Part shown: piece by piece, positions 30,912 to 32,581 of the stretch
Position numbering within the stretch: the first letter of the stretch is position 1
Layout: the number at the start of each line of letters is the position of its first letter
Source: an uncultured bacterium
GTDB lineage: Bacteria > Myxococcota_A > Polyangia > Polyangiales > Houyiibacteriaceae
NCBI GenBank assembly: GCA_937998345.1
Contig: CALLDH010000275.1
Location: forward strand, 1-32,581
Length of the DNA: 32,581 nt
Direction of reading: 5' to 3'
Translations under genes and position numbers: made by a program
Notes under the pieces: generated by a model
Told to the model about the DNA's origin: nothing
Databases searched by the model: none
Seen by the model: the letters and a program-made list of their open reading frames with translations, nothing else

Positions 30912-31679
30912 TCATTGGCCTCGCAACAAGCGCCATAGGTTCTCTTTCTGCCATTGCTGTGCGGCAGAGTGGTACTCGAAGCTTCTCTCCCGCGTTCGAA
31001 ACGCTCGGGTATGATAGTGGCGGCGGCCGTTCTGCACGACCGCCGGCATATCGTGATGCAGCATCTCGTGAAACACCACAGCCTCGACGAAAAAGCCGGG
31101 CACCCAGGGCTGGTCGAGCACGGGATGGATCCGGATCAAGCGCTCTTCGGGGAGATATGTCCCAAGTTGCAGAGAACGCTGACGGCGCTTCGGCCGGACG
31201 CGCTTGCCCCAGGTGATGCGAACATCGGCGTCACCGCCAAAATGCCGCCGCGCCAAGTCGTCCGCGATCGCCCGCAGGTCATGGTGGCTCCCTTCGGAGC
31301 GCAAGGCTTCTTGGGGCGGGCCGGGCGCGACGAAACGCGCGCGATTCTATTCGACGAACCGGTCGATCATGCTGGCCGCCCGGGCGTCGCTATCGCTCAA
31401 ATAGTCACCCACTGCGTCGAGGATGTTCTCGTCGGCTGTCAGGAACATGTGATGGAGGCGCACCTCGAGCCGCCCACCTTTGGGGCGAGCAACCAGCATG
31501 GTGCTCCGGTTGTCGGTCACCACTAGGCGCACCGGCTGCCCCAAACGCGCCGCCAGGGTACGGCTCCACCCGGAAGCGCGGGCGTAGGCCCGGCCCAGAT
31601 CGTCCTCGCGACGCTCGGTGACCCGGGGCTCCGCGATCGTCGGCGATTCGCCGGCAAACTCGAAGGAAAGTTGGAGCAC
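30912..31679 (-). pseudogene. SprT-like metalloprotease-family gene interrupted by one in-frame TAG
   Basis: Two frames on the same strand and in the same phase, 110 and 144 codons long, are separated only by a TAG at 31347-31349. The first starts at GTG 31679 and ends MIDRFVE; the second continues NRARFVAPGPPQEAL and then HHDLRAIADDLARRHFGGDA. The second holds the zinc motif H-E-M-L-H-H and RHYHTRAFRTRERSF of SprT-like proteins, plus VPGFFVEAVV before it. The first, with RLVVTDNRSTMLVARP and LEVRLHHMFL, fits the N-terminal part of the same family. The whole (about 255 codons) would be a normal-length member. A single amber codon, no frameshift and no other damage suggest a recent nonsense mutation, sequencing error or possible suppression. 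Confidence 0.75.
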
Positions 31680-31759
31680 GCCATTTGGGGCTAGAGGTTT
31701 GGCGCATCCTTGTCAACCGCGCTTTCGGAGAGTCGATCGGCAGGCTAGAATCAGAGAGG

Positions 31760-32581
31760 ATGCGTGCTGCCACTCGGGAACGGCTTGAAGGCCTGACGGT
31801 CTTGCACAGACTGACCTCCTCCGAGCAGCGGGAGGCCGCGTGGCGTCAGGGTATCGCGACCCTCGCACGGTCGGTCGTGGACGAACGCCGGCCTGTCCCG
31901 CTCGAGGGGCTCGACCCCGACGCATTGTTGCGGAGCCTCGAGGTCGCGGTCGAAGCTGGCCTCGTGGAAAGGCTCGACTGGCTCTCAGGACCGGCGGCCG
32001 CCGCCGCGCTCTACGAGGTCGCTGCAGCGCTCCCCTCGAGCCCCGTCAAACGCCAACTGGGCCGGATGGTCCTTCAACGTCTCCGGAAGGGAGACGCAGC
32101 AACGTTCGTGTCGGTAGCCACGCAGCTGGCCCTCGGCTCTCAGCGAGCCCTGAGCGGCCGCTCGATCCGCGCTCGCGTTGCACTCGCGCTGAGCCTGCCG
32201 ATCGGCACCGTCAACAACGTCGATGCGCTCGCTCTCGCCTTGATCTCCCGGCAGGACTCCAGCCGTGACTGGCTTCTCACGCCAGCGACCGGCTCGCTGC
32301 CATCCCGACGCCTCGCTGCGCGCTTGCTGGAACGCGCAGCGCGAGAAGCGGCGCGCCGTGCTGCCGAGGGCGATGACACCGGTGTCCGCGTCTTCTGCAC
32401 CGTGGCGGTCCGAGAGGCCTGGGACCGTCTGCTGGCGGACCGCGAGACCTTGGTCTGGCGGCACGTCGCGTCCGCACGGGGTCTGCTCGCTTCATCCATG
32501 CCAGTCTTCCAGCAAGAGATGCAGCGGCACCTCGACCCGGAGTTCACCGTCACCGAGTGGCGGCGCGCGGCGGCGTCGCTT
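31760..32581 (+). CDS. Unrecognised protein, N-terminal part, cut by window edge
   Basis: From ATG 31760 the frame is open for 274 codons to the window end. Codon third positions are strongly GC and there is no internal stop, so it is a real gene. It is rich in Ala, Leu, Arg and Glu with long predicted helices (SLEVAVEAGLVERLDWL, RLAARLLERAAREAARRA) and few glycines, which suggests helical-repeat or HEAT-like architecture, for example WRHVASARGLLA. No signal peptide or membrane helix is seen. The family is not recognised. AGAGAGG directly abuts the ATG, closer than usual for a ribosome site, so the start could lie elsewhere. Confidence 0.6.
   Translation, partial: MRAATRERLEGLTVLHRLTSSEQREAAWRQGIATLARSVVDERRPVPLEGLDPDALLRSLEVAVEAGLVERLDWLSGPAAAAALYEVAAALPSSPVKRQLGRMVLQRLRKGDAATFVSVATQLALGSQRALSGRSIRARVALALSLPIGTVNNVDALALALISRQDSSRDWLLTPATGSLPSRRLAARLLERAAREAARRAAEGDDTGVRVFCTVAVREAWDRLLADRETLVWRHVASARGLLASSMPVFQQEMQRHLDPEFTVTEWRRAAASL

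Noticed and set aside
1-32581. tRNA, rRNA, CRISPR, prophage, toxin-antitoxin or defence genes
   Set aside because: Looked for by eye on both strands; no cloverleaf, spaced direct repeats, integrase, transposase or known defence domain was recognised.

Overview
The window is GC-rich, gene-dense bacterial DNA of chromosomal character. No tRNA, rRNA, CRISPR array, transposase or phage gene was seen. The gene content points to a Gram-negative, probably aerobic bacterium: outer-membrane barrel-like proteins, a lipoprotein, an acyl-CoA-type desaturase and a ferrochelatase with extra cysteines. Together with the codon use and a dispersed AAAAAGGGGAC-type palindrome, this best fits Myxococcota or a related former deltaproteobacterium. 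That placement is an inference; no marker gene proves it.

Layout. 1-6506: an edge fragment, a methyltransferase, an outer-membrane protein, a CDF metal exporter, a YceI protein, a small DUF427-like protein, half of a TauE/SafE permease, and a leftward operon (barrel-like protein, DUF6279-like lipoprotein, AhpD-like protein). 6626-8232: a rightward redox cassette made of an exported FMN-binding protein with a flavinylation motif, a four-helix His-rich membrane protein and a membrane-anchored PQQ-repeat-like protein, ending in a 31-codon remnant of a GFA-family gene. 8226-10342: a MATE exporter and an SDR dehydrogenase. 10454-14813: an MBOAT O-acyltransferase with two related SGNH proteins whose genes meet tail to tail and overlap by 130 bp, probably a cell-surface polysaccharide acetylation locus. 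14867-18357: Nudix hydrolase, DUF445 protein, PurU and a crotonase-family enzyme. 18369-21344: ferrochelatase divergent from a WalJ-like metallo-beta-lactamase-fold protein and spermidine synthase. 21345-21612: a gene-free stretch with an unusually ordered set of nested inverted repeats. 21613-27964: quinone oxidoreductase, acyl-CoA synthetase-like ligase, NhaC-type antiporter, exported SRPBCC protein and ALDH3-like aldehyde dehydrogenase. 27965-28223: a regulatory-looking gap with a possible Trp-rich micro-ORF. 28224-30893: desaturase, response regulator and histidine kinase, all leftward. 30912-31679: a SprT-like gene broken by one in-frame amber codon. 31760-end: the start of an unrecognised protein.

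The best candidates for something undescribed are: (1) the 21358-21543 element, whose outer 26-bp arms differ only at two places, both G-U compatible when read as plus-strand RNA, and whose 5' arm has a second possible partner at 21582-21593; (2) the flavoprotein/His-rich membrane protein cassette; (3) the paired SGNH genes with antisense-overlapping 3' ends; (4) the amber-interrupted SprT-like gene. Broken or cut-down genes recur in the window (TauE half, GFA remnant, SprT amber, run-on end of speE), which suggests ongoing local rearrangement and decay.
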